Source: Serratia sp. FDAARGOS_506
GTDB taxonomy: Bacteria; Pseudomonadota; Gammaproteobacteria; Enterobacterales; Enterobacteriaceae
Assembly (NCBI RefSeq): GCF_003812745.1
Contig: NZ_CP033831.1
Location: 2,108,001-2,172,000, forward strand
Length of the DNA stretch: 64,000 nt
Direction of reading: 5' to 3'
Both the position numbers and the translations under genes were made by a program. This document shows positions 25,425 through 37,620 of this stretch, piece by piece. The notes beneath the pieces were generated by a model. The model was given only the letters and a program-made list of their open reading frames with translations. It searched no databases and had not been told where the DNA came from. Position 1 is the first letter of the stretch. Every line of letters begins with the position of its first letter.

Positions 25425-26024
25425 TTACGCCGTGACCGGTGAGGCCGCGACGCGGGCCGGAGCCGGCTCGCCAATCGGCAGCACCTTGCGGCCGTATTGC
25501 TCGTTGAGCACTTCGGCCATCGCCAGGTAAATGGCGCTGGCGCCGCAGATGATGCCTTCATAGCCGGCGAAGGTCAGCAGTGCATGATTGCCGGTGATGT
25601 TGCCGACGGCCAGCAGAGCGAACAGCAGCGTGAGGCTGGCGAACACGAACTGCAGCACGCGGTTGGCGCCCAGGGTACCGAAGAACATGAACAGGGTGAA
25701 GACGCCCCACAGCGCCAAATAGATGCCCAGCACGTGCGCCTCGGTGGCCTCAGCCAGGCCCAGACGCGGCAGCAGCAGCAGGCCGACCAGGCTCAGCCAA
25801 AAACTGCCGTAGGCGGTGAAAGCGGTCATGCCGAAGGTGTTGCCCTTCTTGTATTCCAGCAGACCGGCCAGGATCTGGGCCAGGCCACCGAAGAAAATCC
25901 CCATGCTGATGATGGCGGAGTTCAGTGGGAAAAAGCCCGCGTTGTGCAGGTTCAGCAAGACGGTGGTCATCCCGAAGCCCATCAGGCCGAGAGGGCCGGG
26001 ATTCGCCAACTTGTTGGTGTGCAT
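25425..26024 (-). CDS. satP: Succinate-acetate transporter SatP (GPR1/FUN34/YaaH family)
   Basis: 199 residues with six membrane segments. The family motif appears as NPGPLGLMGFGMTTVLLNLH near the N-terminus, and the C-terminal block GASAIYLAMAEVLNEQYGRK is conserved. It is an acetate/succinate:H+ symporter in E. coli (188 residues); the extra residues here are a C-terminal tail. The start is the ATG at 26024, preceded by AGAGGACTT. The same frame stays open far upstream only because it runs antisense through dnaK. Confidence 0.95.
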   Translation of the reverse strand: MHTNKLANPGPLGLMGFGMTTVLLNLHNAGFFPLNSAIISMGIFFGGLAQILAGLLEYKKGNTFGMTAFTAYGSFWLSLVGLLLLPRLGLAEATEAHVLGIYLALWGVFTLFMFFGTLGANRVLQFVFASLTLLFALLAVGNITGNHALLTFAGYEGIICGASAIYLAMAEVLNEQYGRKVLPIGEPAPARVAASPVTA

Positions 26025-26195
26025 AAGTCCTCTGCGATAACAGAAAATTAACGGAAACAGCGAAGTAAAATAATAAATGGTCTGAATGGCCAAAAAATCG
26101 AAGTTTTCCATCAGAGCGCGCGCATCATAATGATCCCCGCATCCGGAAACAATGATCTGAATGACGATAAAAAAAGAAATTTTTTTCGCCTTGCC

Positions 26196-26224
26196 CCTTG
26201 ATGCCGGATTGGATGGCCCCATCT
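26196..26224 (+). promoter_or_regulatory. Heat-shock (sigma-32) promoter P1 of dnaKJ
   Basis: CTTGATG (26197-26203) and CCCCAT (26217-26222) are spaced 13 bp apart and match the sigma-32 consensus. The flanking bases repeat those of E. coli dnaK P1 (CCCCTTGATG, then CCCCATTTA), as I recall it. It lies about 125 bp upstream of dnaK. Confidence 0.88.
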
Positions 26225-26272
26225 TATTTGCAACCGCAGTTGCTAACCGCGGGTCGCACTGAGATATCGGGC

Positions 26273-26301
26273 AGTTGAAAAGCAAAAAATCGCCCGCATA
26301 T
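26273..26301 (+). promoter_or_regulatory. Heat-shock (sigma-32) promoter P2 of dnaKJ
   Basis: GGGCAGTTGAAA, with TTGAA at 26275-26279, and CCCGCATAT at 26293-26301 give a second sigma-32-like promoter, at the same relative position and with the same -35 as E. coli dnaK P2. Confidence 0.75.
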
Positions 26302-26348
26302 AGGTTAGCAACCTGACTGATTATGAATTTTTTAGTGGAGACGTTTAG

Positions 26349-28262
<1,914 letters not shown>

Positions 28263-28311
28263 TCGCCCTTAAGCGGGCACGGGGCGGCCGAGATGCCGCT
28301 CCCGGAAACCA

Positions 28312-28343
28312 GCACGGGCGTCGAGGCAACTCTGCGCCCGTGC
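28312..28343 (+). repeat. Hairpin in the dnaK-dnaJ spacer
   Basis: GCACGGGCG and CGCCCGTGC form a 9-bp GC-rich stem with a 14-base loop and no T-run. It lies in the 106-bp gap between dnaK and dnaJ and may stabilise the upstream message or reduce expression of dnaJ relative to dnaK. Confidence 0.6.
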
Positions 28344-28368
28344 ACGCATGTTAAGGGTAAGCGAAAGA

Positions 28369-29493
28369 ATGGCGAAGAAAGACTATTACGAGATTCTCGG
28401 CGTCAGCAAGACGGCGGATGAACGTGAGATCAAAAAGGCGTACAAACGCCTGGCGATGAAATACCATCCTGACCGCAACCAGGAACAAGACGCCGAAACC
28501 AAGTTTAAAGAAGTTAAAGAAGCTTACGAAGTCCTGACCGACGATCAGAAACGCGCGGCCTACGATCAGTATGGGCATGCGGCCTTTGAACAGGGCGGTA
28601 TGGGTGGCGGCGGCTTCGGCGGCGGCGCCGACTTCAGCGATATCTTTGGCGACGTGTTTGGCGACATCTTCGGCGGAGGCCGCCGTCAGCGTGCCAGCCG
28701 CGGTTCCGATCTGCGCTATAACATGGAGCTGACCCTCGAGGAAGCGGTACGTGGCGTCACCAAAGAGATCCGCATCCCGACGCTGGAAGAGTGCGACGTT
28801 TGCCACGGCAGCGGCGCCAAGCCGGGCAGCTCGCCGGTAACCTGCCCAACCTGTCACGGCCAGGGCCAGGTGCAGATGCGTCAGGGCTTCTTCACCGTGC
28901 AGCAGGCGTGTCCGCATTGCCATGGCCGCGGTCAGATCATCAAAGATCCGTGCAACAAGTGCCACGGCCACGGCCGGGTAGAAAAATCCAAAACCCTGTC
29001 GGTGAAAATTCCGGCTGGCGTCGATACCGGCGACCGCATCCGCCTAGCGGGTGAAGGCGAAGCCGGCGAACACGGCGCGCCGGCGGGCGATCTGTACGTT
29101 CAGGTGCAGGTGAAGGCGCACCCGATCTTCGAGCGCGAAGGCAACAACCTGTACTGTGAAGTGCCGATCAACTTCGCCATGGCGGCGCTGGGCGGCGAGA
29201 TTGAAGTGCCGACGCTGGACGGCCGGGTGAAACTGAAGGTGCCTTCGGAGACCCAAACCGGCAAGCTGTTCCGCATGCGCGGCAAGGGCGTGAAATCGGT
29301 GCGTGGCGGCAGCCAGGGCGACCTGCTGTGCCGCGTAGTGGTGGAAACGCCGGTCAATCTGAACGACAAGCAAAAGCAGCTGCTGCGTGAGTTGGAAGAG
29401 AGCCTGGGCGGCCCGTCCGGTGACAAGAACAGCCCGCGTTCGAAGAGCTTCTTCGACGGGGTGAAGAAGTTCTTTGACGACCTGACTCGCTAA
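28369..29493 (+). CDS. dnaJ: Chaperone DnaJ (Hsp40)
   Basis: 374 residues. The J domain has the HPD motif at residues 33-35 (KYHPDRN). A Gly/Phe-rich stretch ([14 protein letters not shown]) follows, then four CxxCxGxG zinc repeats ([40 protein letters not shown]), then the substrate-binding C-terminal domains. It delivers clients to DnaK and stimulates its ATPase. The frame is open to 28348, but [12 protein letters not shown] begins at 28369. It is followed by a terminator. Confidence 0.98.
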   Translation: MAKKDYYEILGVSKTADEREIKKAYKRLAMKYHPDRNQEQDAETKFKEVKEAYEVLTDDQKRAAYDQYGHAAFEQGGMGGGGFGGGADFSDIFGDVFGDIFGGGRRQRASRGSDLRYNMELTLEEAVRGVTKEIRIPTLEECDVCHGSGAKPGSSPVTCPTCHGQGQVQMRQGFFTVQQACPHCHGRGQIIKDPCNKCHGHGRVEKSKTLSVKIPAGVDTGDRIRLAGEGEAGEHGAPAGDLYVQVQVKAHPIFEREGNNLYCEVPINFAMAALGGEIEVPTLDGRVKLKVPSETQTGKLFRMRGKGVKSVRGGSQGDLLCRVVVETPVNLNDKQKQLLRELEESLGGPSGDKNSPRSKSFFDGVKKFFDDLTR

Positions 29494-29520
29494 CCTGCTG
29501 TTTCTGCTGGTTTATGTTAT

Positions 29521-29548
29521 AACCCCGGGCGCCTGTCCCGGGGTTTTT
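29521..29548 (+). terminator. dnaKJ terminator
   Basis: AACCCCGGG, a 7-base loop and CCCGGGGTT, then five T residues, 28 bp after the dnaJ stop. Confidence 0.92.
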
Positions 29549-29729
29549 ATTTGCACGCCACAATCTTAACTCCCCATAAGTAGTGTGACTTATTCGCGCT
29601 TTAATTCGGTTTTGTCGATCTATTTAGCATTTATAAACTTATTTTTTCGAGCTAAAAGGCCCTCTATACTCACTTCATGACTGTGGTTCGCAGGGCGATA
29701 CGTCCTGCACAGATTTGGAGAGACGTATT

Positions 29730-30896
29730 GTGACCAACATCATTCGTCAATTTTTACGTCAGGAAGCCGCGGGCGGCATCATTCTGATCGCGGCGGCGAT
29801 CGTCGCCCTGATCATGGCCAACACCCCGGTGCAGGGGATCTATCAGGCATTCCTCAACCTGCCGGTGATGGTGAAGATTGCTTCGCTGGAGATCGCCAAA
29901 CCGCTGCTGCTGTGGATCAACGACGGCCTGATGGCCATCTTCTTCCTGGTGGTGGGGCTGGAGGTCAAGCGCGAGCTGATGCAAGGCTCATTGTCCGGGC
30001 GCGATAAGGCGGTGTTTCCGGCGATCGCTGCGCTGGGCGGCATGCTGGCGCCGGCGCTGATTTATCTGCTGTTCAACGGCGCGGATGAAGTCACCCGCCA
30101 GGGCTGGGCGATCCCGGCCGCGACCGATATCGCCTTCGCGCTGGGCGTAATGGCGCTGCTGGGTAACCGTGTGCCGACCAGCCTGAAAGTGTTCTTGCTG
30201 GCGTTGGCGATCATCGACGACCTGGGCGTGATTATCATCATCGCGCTGTTCTACACCCACGAAGTGTCGATGGTGGCGCTGGGCGTGGCGGCGGCGGCAA
30301 CGGTGCTGTTGGCCGTGATGAACTGGCGCGGCGTGGGTAAAACCTCGCTGTACATGATGGTCGGCCTGGTGCTGTGGGTCGCGATCCTCAAGTCCGGGGT
30401 GCACGCGACGCTGGCCGGTGTGATCGTTGGCTTTATGATCCCGCTGAACGTCAAGAAGGGGCCATCGCCGTCAGAAACGCTGGAGCATGAGTTGCACCCT
30501 TGGGTCGCGTTTATGATCCTGCCGCTGTTCGCTTTCGCCAACGCAGGGGTTTCTTTGCAAGGCGTATCGCTGGAAGGGTTGACGTCGCTGTTGCCGGTAG
30601 GGATTGCGGCCGGGCTGTTCATCGGCAAGCCGCTGGGGATTTTCCTCTTCAGCCTACTGGCGGTGAAAATGGGCATCGCCCGTTTGCCTGAGGGAATCGG
30701 TTTCAAACAGGTGTTTGCCGTTTCGGTGCTGTGTGGTATTGGTTTCACCATGTCGATTTTCATCGCCTCGTTGGCGTTCGGCGATGCCGATGTGGCGCTC
30801 AGCACCTATTCCCGCCTGGGGATCCTGCTGGGCTCCACCGCTGCGGCGGTGGCTGGGTATGGATTGCTGCGTCTGGCGTTGCCGCGGGTGCGTTAA
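29730..30896 (+). CDS. nhaA: Na+/H+ antiporter NhaA
   Basis: 388 residues from a GTG at 29730, the same length as E. coli NhaA; GGAG stands nine bases upstream. The ion-binding aspartates are in [18 protein letters not shown]. Other family blocks are [34 protein letters not shown] and [15 protein letters not shown]. It exchanges two protons for one sodium ion and is activated at alkaline pH. nhaR follows 192 bp downstream. The frame continues to a TTG at 29715, which lacks a ribosome-binding site. Confidence 0.97.
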   Translation: MTNIIRQFLRQEAAGGIILIAAAIVALIMANTPVQGIYQAFLNLPVMVKIASLEIAKPLLLWINDGLMAIFFLVVGLEVKRELMQGSLSGRDKAVFPAIAALGGMLAPALIYLLFNGADEVTRQGWAIPAATDIAFALGVMALLGNRVPTSLKVFLLALAIIDDLGVIIIIALFYTHEVSMVALGVAAAATVLLAVMNWRGVGKTSLYMMVGLVLWVAILKSGVHATLAGVIVGFMIPLNVKKGPSPSETLEHELHPWVAFMILPLFAFANAGVSLQGVSLEGLTSLLPVGIAAGLFIGKPLGIFLFSLLAVKMGIARLPEGIGFKQVFAVSVLCGIGFTMSIFIASLAFGDADVALSTYSRLGILLGSTAAAVAGYGLLRLALPRVR

Positions 30897-31088
30897 TCCT
30901 GCGTGTGCCCGATAAGAGCACACAATAAAATGGCTGGTCGGAGCTGTGCGGTATAAAATATGTGCAGCTTCGGCCGTTCTTCGTTGGGACTAATGGGGCT
31001 ATACGTTGTCTGAAGCAGGGAAAGGAAGTTTGTCGCTCGTCACGGCACACCGTTTGCCGCTGCGAAACGTTGTTAAGGAGAGCCGCTC

Positions 31089-31988
31089 GTGAGGATGTCG
31101 CATATCAACTTTAATCACCTTTACTATTTCTGGCAGGTCTGCAAGGCCGGTTCCGTGGTCGGCGCTGCTGAAGCGCTGTTCCTGACGCCGCAGACCATCA
31201 CCGGCCAGATCAAAGCGCTGGAGGAGCGGCTGGACGGTAAGCTGTTCAAACGCCAGGGGCGCGGGTTGGTACCTTCGGAGCTGGGGCAGCTGGTGTTCCG
31301 CTATGCCGACAAGATGTTTATGCTCAGCCAGGAAATGCTGGATATCGTCAACTACCGCAAAGAGTCGAATCTGCTGTTCGACGTCGGCGTGGCGGATGCG
31401 CTGTCGAAGCGTCTGGTCAGCCAGGTGTTGGAAACGGCGGTGGTGGTGGACAACGAACAGATCCACCTGCGCTGCTTTGAATCGACGCATGAGATGCTGC
31501 TGGAGCAGCTCAGCCAGCACAAGCTGGATATGATCCTGTCGGATTGCCCGGTAGACTCCAGCCAGCAGGAAGGGCTGTTCTCGTTGAAGTTGGGCGAGTG
31601 CGGCATCAGCTTCTTTTGCCGCCAGCCGGCGCCGGAACTGCCGTTCCCGGCCTGTCTGGAGCAGCGCAAGCTGCTGATCCCCGGCCGCCGTTCGATGCTG
31701 GGGCGCAAACTGCTCAACTGGTTCAATACGCAGGGCATTCAGGTAGAGATTCTGGGGGAGTTCGACGATGCGGCGCTGATGAAGGCCTTCGGCATGTACC
31801 ATAATGCGATCTTCGTGGCGCCGACGCTGTATGCGCAGGATACCTATAACGATGACAACGTGGTGGAGATTGGGCGCATCGACAGCGTGCAGGAGGAGTA
31901 TTACATCATCTTCGCCGAGCGGATGATCCAGCACCCGGCGGTGCAGCGCGTGTGCAACAAAGACTTTTCGGCGCTGTTTTCCTGCTAG
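31089..31988 (+). CDS. nhaR: Transcriptional activator NhaR (LysR family)
   Basis: 299 residues from a GTG at 31089, with AAGGAG eight bases upstream; this gives [15 protein letters not shown], matching the E. coli NhaR N-terminus. The helix-turn-helix is [20 protein letters not shown]. Long identical blocks include [20 protein letters not shown] and [14 protein letters not shown]. NhaR activates nhaA and osmC in response to sodium in E. coli. It lies directly after nhaA, as in E. coli, and ends at a terminator. Confidence 0.97.
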   Translation: MRMSHINFNHLYYFWQVCKAGSVVGAAEALFLTPQTITGQIKALEERLDGKLFKRQGRGLVPSELGQLVFRYADKMFMLSQEMLDIVNYRKESNLLFDVGVADALSKRLVSQVLETAVVVDNEQIHLRCFESTHEMLLEQLSQHKLDMILSDCPVDSSQQEGLFSLKLGECGISFFCRQPAPELPFPACLEQRKLLIPGRRSMLGRKLLNWFNTQGIQVEILGEFDDAALMKAFGMYHNAIFVAPTLYAQDTYNDDNVVEIGRIDSVQEEYYIIFAERMIQHPAVQRVCNKDFSALFSC

Positions 31989-32010
31989 CGGTTCACTGAA
32001 CGCAGGGCGT

Positions 32011-32038
32011 AAAAAAACCGGCCTAAGCCGGTTTTTTT
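32011..32038. terminator. Bidirectional terminator between nhaR and rpsT
   Basis: AACCGGC-CTAA-GCCGGTT has an A-run on the left and a T-run on the right, so it can end both nhaR (plus) and rpsT (minus). Confidence 0.93.
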
Positions 32039-32059
32039 ATCAAGCAGATAACGAAATGC

Positions 32060-32323
32060 TTATTGCATTGCGTTGATGCGTGCAGTCAGGTTTGACTTAT
32101 GACGCGCTGCTTTGTTTTTGTGGATCAGGCCTTTAGCTGCCTGACGGTCCACCAGTGGCTGCATTACCAGGAATGCATTTTGTGCTGCTTCTTTGTCGCC
32201 AGCTGCGATAGCTGCGTCTACCTTCTTGATGAAGGTACGCACCATTGAGCGACGGCTTGCGTTATGCTTGCGGCGTTTCTCAGACTGTACGGCGCGTTTC
32301 TTAGCTGATTTGATATTAGCCAA
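32060..32323 (-). CDS. rpsT: 30S ribosomal protein S20
   Basis: 87 residues, rich in Lys, Arg and Ala ([20 protein letters not shown]). The start is TTG at 32323. E. coli rpsT also initiates at UUG, a feature tied to its translational autoregulation. TTGGGAG stands upstream as the ribosome-binding site. S20 binds 16S rRNA early in 30S assembly. Confidence 0.98.
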   Translation of the reverse strand: MANIKSAKKRAVQSEKRRKHNASRRSMVRTFIKKVDAAIAAGDKEAAQNAFLVMQPLVDRQAAKGLIHKNKAARHKSNLTARINAMQ

Positions 32324-32371
32324 GGTCCAACTCCCAAATATATTCTATTGAGGACAATTCAAAGGCCGAGG

Positions 32372-32400
32372 AATATGCCCTTTTAGCCTTCGTTTGTCAA
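32372..32400 (-). promoter_or_regulatory. rpsT promoter (proximal)
   Basis: Read on the minus strand, TTGACA (32395-32400) and CATATT (32372-32377) are 17 bp apart and followed by a GC-rich discriminator (CCTCGG), typical of growth-rate-controlled genes. A second possible -10, TAAAAT, lies further upstream near 32463-32470. Two tandem promoters are known for E. coli rpsT. Confidence 0.75.
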
Positions 32401-32713
32401 TGGATTTGTGCAAATAAGCGCCGTTTGTACAGGCGGCACTCGCTACGTTGTGATGGCGCAGGATTTTACCAGCTTCGCTCTTGGGAATACAGTGTTTCGC
32501 GAGAAAATTCGCCAATGTTTTGCCGCGGCGGACGCAAGCCGTTGGCCGCGGTCGAGAATCGGCCCGGCGGCGCCGGATAAACTGCGGCGAAGCCGTTTCA
32601 CGCGCAGATTATCTCCGGTATGGTATGTCTATTACATAAAGGCACCAATCGCGGGTTAACCTTACCGGCTGTACAAGGTATAATCCGCCGATTTCCACTG
32701 TTTTGAGCCAGCT
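32401..32713. other. rpsT-ribF divergent region with a degenerate YaaY-like frame
   Basis: No convincing gene. On the plus strand a frame from TTG at 32425 reads YRRHSLRCDGAGFYQLRSWE and stops at about 32580. It resembles the start of E. coli yaaY, a doubtful gene at this place, but lacks an ATG and diverges afterwards. The conserved bases coincide with the distal rpsT promoter on the other strand, which explains their retention better than a protein. The ribF promoter must lie in 32600-32700. Confidence 0.45.
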
Positions 32714-33652
32714 ATGGAGCTAATTCGCGGCATTCACAATATCCGGGCGCGCCACCATGGTTGCGTGCTCACCATCGGCAACTTTGACGGCGTACACCGC
32801 GGTCATCAGGCGTTGCTGGAGCAGTTGAAGCAACAAGGGCAACGCCTCGGGCTGCCGGTGATGGTCATGATCTTTGAGCCGCAGCCGCTGGAGATGTTCG
32901 CCGCAGACAAGGCGCCGGCCCGTTTGACGCGCCTGCGCGACAAGGCCAACTACCTGGCGCAGGCGGGTGTCGATTACCTGCTGTGCGTCAAGTTCGATCC
33001 GCGTTTTGCCGCCAACACCGCGCAGGCGTTCGTTGCCGAGCTGCTGGTGGAAAAACTGGGCGTCAAATTCCTGATGGTGGGGGATGATTTTCGCTTTGGC
33101 GCCGGGCGTCAGGGCGATTTTCCGCTATTGCAGCAGGCCGGAAAAGAGTACGGCTTCGAGGTGGTCAGCACCCCGACCTTCCGCGAAGGCGATCGGCGTA
33201 TTAGCAGCACCGCGATCCGCACCGCGCTGAGCGAGGACGATCTGCCGCTGGCGGAGACCCTGCTGGGCCACCCGTACAGCATTTCCGGGCGCGTGGTGCA
33301 CGGCGACGAGCTGGGCCGCACCATTGGCTTCCCGACTGCCAACCTGCCGCTCAAGCGCCTGGTGGCGCCGGTGAAGGGGGTGTATGCGGTGGAGGTGTAC
33401 GGTCTGGGGCCGCAGCCGCTGCCGGGCGTGGCCAATATCGGTACGCGCCCTACCGTCGCCGGCGTGCGCCAGCAGCTGGAAGTGCATCTGCTGGATGTCA
33501 CAATGGATCTTTACGGGCGCCATATTGAGGTGGTGCTCCGCGCAAAATTGCGCAATGAACAACGGTTTGCTTCGCTCGATGCCCTGAAGCAGCAAATCGC
33601 CAATGATGTGGTGACGGCCCGGAAGTTCTTCGGGTTAAAAACACTGGTTTAA
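32714..33652 (+). CDS. ribF: Bifunctional riboflavin kinase / FAD synthetase
   Basis: 312 residues (313 in E. coli). The N-terminal nucleotidyltransferase has TIGNFDGVHRGHQALL, and the sequence SSTAIRTAL is its second motif. The C-terminal flavokinase domain has GRTIGFPTANLPL and ANIGTRPTV. It makes FMN and FAD from riboflavin. It heads the run to ispH; an ERIC element begins 4 bp after its stop. Confidence 0.97.
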   Translation: MELIRGIHNIRARHHGCVLTIGNFDGVHRGHQALLEQLKQQGQRLGLPVMVMIFEPQPLEMFAADKAPARLTRLRDKANYLAQAGVDYLLCVKFDPRFAANTAQAFVAELLVEKLGVKFLMVGDDFRFGAGRQGDFPLLQQAGKEYGFEVVSTPTFREGDRRISSTAIRTALSEDDLPLAETLLGHPYSISGRVVHGDELGRTIGFPTANLPLKRLVAPVKGVYAVEVYGLGPQPLPGVANIGTRPTVAGVRQQLEVHLLDVTMDLYGRHIEVVLRAKLRNEQRFASLDALKQQIANDVVTARKFFGLKTLV

Positions 33653-33655
33653 TCG

Positions 33656-33782
33656 TTTACCCTAAACAATTCGAGTTGCATCGCGGCGGTAACCGCGTGA
33701 ATCCCGATGAACTTGCACAGGCAAGTGATTCGGGTGAGAAAGGGCGGCCGACAAAGATGCAGCTTGAAGTGTGACGGGTAAA
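33656..33782 (+). repeat. ERIC element (127 bp)
   Basis: The segment begins TTTACCC and ends GGGTAAA, exactly inverted, and is 127 bp long, the classic ERIC length. Imperfect inner inverted repeats are TTCGAGTTGCA (left) and TGCAGCTTGAA (right). The core GTGAATCCCGATGAACTTGC and GGCAAGTGATTCGGGTGAG closely resemble the ERIC1R (reverse complement) and ERIC2 primer sequences. It fills nearly the whole ribF-ileS gap and would fold into a long hairpin if co-transcribed. Confidence 0.88.
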
Positions 33783-33808
33783 TAGCCGAAAACGGAAACG
33801 AGAATCTC

Positions 33809-36625
33809 ATGAGTGACTACAAGAATACCCTGAACTTGCCGGAAACAGGGTTCCCGATGCGCGGCGATCTCGCCAAGCGCGAACCTGGCATGCTGCAACG
33901 TTGGTATGAACAGGATCTGTACGGGATTATTCGTACTGCCAAAAAGGGCAAAAAAACCTTCATTTTGCATGACGGCCCTCCGTATGCGAACGGCAGCATT
34001 CACATTGGTCACTCGGTTAACAAGATTCTCAAAGACATTATCATCAAGTCGAAAGGGATGGCCGGCTTCGACTCGCCTTATGTGCCGGGTTGGGACTGCC
34101 ACGGCCTGCCGATCGAACTGAAGGTTGAACAGCTGTACGGCAAACCGGGCGAGAAGCTGACGGCGGCCGAATTCCGTCAGAAGTGCCGCGAGTACGCGGC
34201 CGAGCAGGTTGAAGGCCAGAAGAAGGACTTCATCCGCCTGGGGGTGCTGGGCGACTGGGATCGCCCGTACCTGACCATGGACTTCAAAACCGAAGCCAAC
34301 ATCATCCGCGCGCTGGGCAAGATCATCAGCAACGGCCACCTGCTGAAAGGCGCCAAGCCGGTTCACTGGTGCACCGATTGCGGATCGTCGCTGGCGGAAG
34401 CGGAAGTGGAGTACTACGACAAGACTTCGCCGTCGATCGACGTGAGCTTCCATGCGGCCGACGCGGCCGCCGTGGCGGCCAAGTTCGGCGTGAGCCACTT
34501 CAGCGGCACCATCTCTCTGGTTATCTGGACCACTACCCCGTGGACCCTGCCGGCCAACCGCGCGATCTCGCTGCACCCGGACTTCACCTATCAACTGGTG
34601 CAGGTTGACGGCCAGTGCCTGATCCTGGCGGCCGAGTTGGTGGAAAGCGTGATGAAACGCGCAGGCATCACCGAATGGACGGTGCTGGGCAGCTGCAAAG
34701 GTGCCGATCTGGAGCTGCTGCGCTTCAAACACCCGTTCATGGACTTCGACGTGCCGGCGATCCTCGGCGAGCACGTGACGCTGGACGCCGGTACCGGTGC
34801 GGTGCACACCGCAGGCGGCCACGGCCCGGATGACTTCGTCATCAGCCAAAAATACGGTCTGGAGATCGCCAACCCGGTGGGGCCGAACGGCTGCTACCTG
34901 ACCGGCACGCACCCGCTGCTGGACGGCAAATTCGTTTTCAAGGCCAACGATCTGATCGTCGACCTGCTGCGCGAGAAAGGCGCGCTGCTGCACGTCGAGA
35001 AGTTCCTGCACAGCTACCCGTGCTGCTGGCGCCACAAGACGCCGATCATCTTCCGCGCCACGCCGCAATGGTTCATCAGCATGGATCAGAAAGGCCTGCG
35101 TCAGCAGTCGCTGGAAGAGATCAAAGGCGTGCAGTGGATCCCGGATTGGGGCCAGGCGCGCATCGAAATGATGGTGGCCAACCGCCCGGACTGGTGCATC
35201 TCGCGTCAGCGCACCTGGGGCGTGCCGATGTCGCTGTTCGTGCACAAAGAGACCGAACAGCTGCACCCGCGTAGCGTTGAGCTGATGGAAGAAGTGGCCA
35301 AGCGCGTCGAGCAAGACGGCATTCAGGCCTGGTGGGATCTGGACGCGGCCGACATCCTCGGCGCGGAAGCCGCCGACTACGTGAAAGTGCCGGATACGCT
35401 GGACGTGTGGTTCGACTCCGGTTCCACCCACGCCTCGGTGGTTGACGTGCGCCCTGAGTTCAACGGCCACGGCGCCGACATGTATCTGGAAGGCTCCGAC
35501 CAACACCGCGGCTGGTTCATGTCATCGCTGATGATTTCCACCGCGATGAAAGGCAAGGCGCCTTATAAAGAAGTGCTGACCCACGGCTTCACCGTCGACG
35601 GCCAGGGCCGCAAGATGTCCAAGTCGATCGGCAACACCGTCAGCCCGCAGGACGTGATGAACAAGCTGGGCGGCGACATTCTGCGTCTGTGGGTGGCATC
35701 GACCGATTACACCGGCGAAATCGCGGTCTCTGACGAGATCCTCAAGCGTTCCGCCGATTCTTATCGCCGCATCCGCAATACCGCGCGCTTCCTGCTGGCC
35801 AACTTGAACGGGTTCGAGCCGAGCACCGACTGCGTGGCACCGGAAGATATGGTGGTGCTGGATCGCTGGGCGGTCGGTCGCGCGCTGGCGGCGCAGCAGG
35901 ATATCGAGCAGGCTTACGCCAACTACGATTTCCATGAAGTGGTGCAGCGTCTGATGCAGTTCTGCTCGGTCGAGATGGGCTCCTTCTACCTGGATATCAT
36001 CAAGGATCGTCAGTACACCGCGAAGAGCGACAGCGTCGCCCGCCGCAGCTGCCAGACCGCGCTGTATCACATCGTGGAAGCGCTGGTGCGCTGGATGGCG
36101 CCGATCATGTCGTTCACTGCGGACGAGATCTGGGGCTTCATGCCGGGCAAGCGCGCGCAGTACGTGTTCACCGAAGAGTGGTACGACGGCCTGTTCGGGC
36201 TGGCGGAAGGCGAGCCGATGAACGACGCTTTCTGGGCCGAGCTGCTGAAAGTGCGCGGCGAAGTGAACAAGGTTCTGGAGCAGGCGCGTGCCGACAAACG
36301 CCTCGGCGGTTCGCTGGAAGCGGCGGTCACGCTGTATGCCGACAGCGAGCTGGCGGCGCGCCTGAACAGCCTGCAGGATGAGCTGCGCTTCGTGCTGCTG
36401 ACCTCGGCGGCAAGCGTTGCGCCATTGGCGGATGCGCCGGCCGACGCGCAGGCTTCCGAGCTGCTGAAAGGGCTGAAGATCGCCTTCAGCACGGCGCCGG
36501 GTGAGAAGTGTCCGCGCTGCTGGCATTACACCACCGATATCGGCCTGGTGGCGGAACACGCAGACATCTGCGGCCGCTGTGTGAGCAACGTCGCCGGTGA
36601 CGGCGAGAAGCGTAACTTTGCCTGA
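33809..36625 (+). CDS. ileS: Isoleucyl-tRNA synthetase
   Basis: 938 residues, as in E. coli IleS. Class I signature HIGH appears in [15 protein letters not shown] and KMSKS in [11 protein letters not shown]. The CP1 editing domain lies between them ([13 protein letters not shown]), and the C-terminus carries the zinc-binding CPRC and CGRC pairs. The synthetase charges tRNA-Ile and edits Val. The N-terminus ([19 protein letters not shown]) is standard. It sits between ribF with its ERIC element and lspA. Confidence 0.99.
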   Translation: MSDYKNTLNLPETGFPMRGDLAKREPGMLQRWYEQDLYGIIRTAKKGKKTFILHDGPPYANGSIHIGHSVNKILKDIIIKSKGMAGFDSPYVPGWDCHGLPIELKVEQLYGKPGEKLTAAEFRQKCREYAAEQVEGQKKDFIRLGVLGDWDRPYLTMDFKTEANIIRALGKIISNGHLLKGAKPVHWCTDCGSSLAEAEVEYYDKTSPSIDVSFHAADAAAVAAKFGVSHFSGTISLVIWTTTPWTLPANRAISLHPDFTYQLVQVDGQCLILAAELVESVMKRAGITEWTVLGSCKGADLELLRFKHPFMDFDVPAILGEHVTLDAGTGAVHTAGGHGPDDFVISQKYGLEIANPVGPNGCYLTGTHPLLDGKFVFKANDLIVDLLREKGALLHVEKFLHSYPCCWRHKTPIIFRATPQWFISMDQKGLRQQSLEEIKGVQWIPDWGQARIEMMVANRPDWCISRQRTWGVPMSLFVHKETEQLHPRSVELMEEVAKRVEQDGIQAWWDLDAADILGAEAADYVKVPDTLDVWFDSGSTHASVVDVRPEFNGHGADMYLEGSDQHRGWFMSSLMISTAMKGKAPYKEVLTHGFTVDGQGRKMSKSIGNTVSPQDVMNKLGGDILRLWVASTDYTGEIAVSDEILKRSADSYRRIRNTARFLLANLNGFEPSTDCVAPEDMVVLDRWAVGRALAAQQDIEQAYANYDFHEVVQRLMQFCSVEMGSFYLDIIKDRQYTAKSDSVARRSCQTALYHIVEALVRWMAPIMSFTADEIWGFMPGKRAQYVFTEEWYDGLFGLAEGEPMNDAFWAELLKVRGEVNKVLEQARADKRLGGSLEAAVTLYADSELAARLNSLQDELRFVLLTSAASVAPLADAPADAQASELLKGLKIAFSTAPGEKCPRCWHYTTDIGLVAEHADICGRCVSNVAGDGEKRNFA

Positions 36626-36638
36626 GAACTCGCGCCTG

Positions 36639-37148
36639 ATGAGTAAATCAATGTGTTCGACCGGCCTGCGTTGGCTGTGGGTTGTGGTGGCGGTGCTGGC
36701 GCTGGATTTCGGTAGCAAGCAGTGGATCCTCGCTAACTTTACGCTGGGCCAGTCCCAGCCGTTGATCCCGTCGTTCAACCTGTTTTACGCGCGCAACTAC
36801 GGCGCAGCGTTCAGCTTCCTGGCCGACCATGGCGGCTGGCAGCGCTGGTTCTTCGCCGGCATCGCCATCGCCATCGTTGCGGTGTTGCTGGTGATGATGT
36901 ACCGCAGCACCGCGCAGCAGAAGCTGAACAACATCGCCTACGCCTTCATTATCGGCGGGGCGCTGGGCAATCTGTTCGATCGCTTGTGGCACGGTTTCGT
37001 GGTCGATTTCATCGACTTCTACGTCGGTGACTGGCATTACCCGACCTTCAATCTGGCGGACAGCTTTATCTGCGTGGGCGCGGCGATGATCGTGCTGGAA
37101 GGTTTCCTGTCGCCGGCGAACAAAGGCGCAAAGAGTAAAGGTGAGTAA
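36639..37148 (+). CDS. lspA: Prolipoprotein signal peptidase (signal peptidase II)
   Basis: 169 residues with four membrane helices. The catalytic aspartates are in [20 protein letters not shown] and [12 protein letters not shown]. It removes signal peptides from diacylglyceryl-modified prolipoproteins in the inner membrane. The start [14 protein letters not shown] aligns with E. coli; the frame is open to 36597, inside ileS. It begins 13 bp after ileS. Confidence 0.97.
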   Translation: MSKSMCSTGLRWLWVVVAVLALDFGSKQWILANFTLGQSQPLIPSFNLFYARNYGAAFSFLADHGGWQRWFFAGIAIAIVAVLLVMMYRSTAQQKLNNIAYAFIIGGALGNLFDRLWHGFVVDFIDFYVGDWHYPTFNLADSFICVGAAMIVLEGFLSPANKGAKSKGE

Positions 37149-37149
37149 T

Positions 37150-37620
37150 ATGACGGCTCAGGTTATCAGTGACAGCGCGGTGCTGGTTCACTTTACGCTG
37201 AAACTGGAAGACGGTTCGACCGCCGAATCCACCCGCAGCAGCGGCAAACCGGCGCTGTTCCGCCTGGGTGACGGCAGCCTGTCGGCGCCGCTGGAAGCGC
37301 AGCTGCTCGGCCTGCGCGCGGGCGACAAACGCGCCTTTACCCTGCAGCCGGAAGCGGCGTTCGGTGCGGAGAACCCGGATCTGGTCCAGTTCTTCTCGCG
37401 CCGCGACTTCGCGGAAACCGGCGTGCCGGACGTGGGCACCATCATGCTGTTTACCGCTATCGACGGCAGTGAAATGCCGGGCGTGGTGCGCGCGGTGGCG
37501 GAAGATTCGATCACCGTCGATTTCAACCATCCGCTGGCGGGCCATCCGGTGACTTTCGATATCGAAGTGCTGGAGATCGATCCGCAGCAGGAGGAGACGC
37601 ATGCAAATATTGCTGGCTAA
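37150..37620 (+). CDS. fkpB: FKBP-type peptidyl-prolyl isomerase FkpB (SlpA)
   Basis: 156 residues with an FKBP fold and the SlyD-like insert-in-flap domain ([20 protein letters not shown]). The core blocks [18 protein letters not shown] and [19 protein letters not shown] are conserved. It isomerises prolyl bonds and has chaperone activity. I take the ATG at 37150, with GGTGAG overlapping the lspA stop as ribosome-binding site; GTG at 37141 is an alternative three codons longer. Its 3' end overlaps ispH by 20 bases. Confidence 0.94.
   Translation: MTAQVISDSAVLVHFTLKLEDGSTAESTRSSGKPALFRLGDGSLSAPLEAQLLGLRAGDKRAFTLQPEAAFGAENPDLVQFFSRRDFAETGVPDVGTIMLFTAIDGSEMPGVVRAVAEDSITVDFNHPLAGHPVTFDIEVLEIDPQQEETHANIAG

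Noticed and set aside
30903-30923. GTGTGC-N9-GCACAC inverted repeat after nhaA
   Set aside because: The stem is short and has no T-run; it could be a chance repeat, so it is not called a terminator.
32408-32659. 83-codon plus-strand frame between rpsT and ribF
   Set aside because: The frame differs from the YaaY-like one and shows no family; the region is the rpsT control region.
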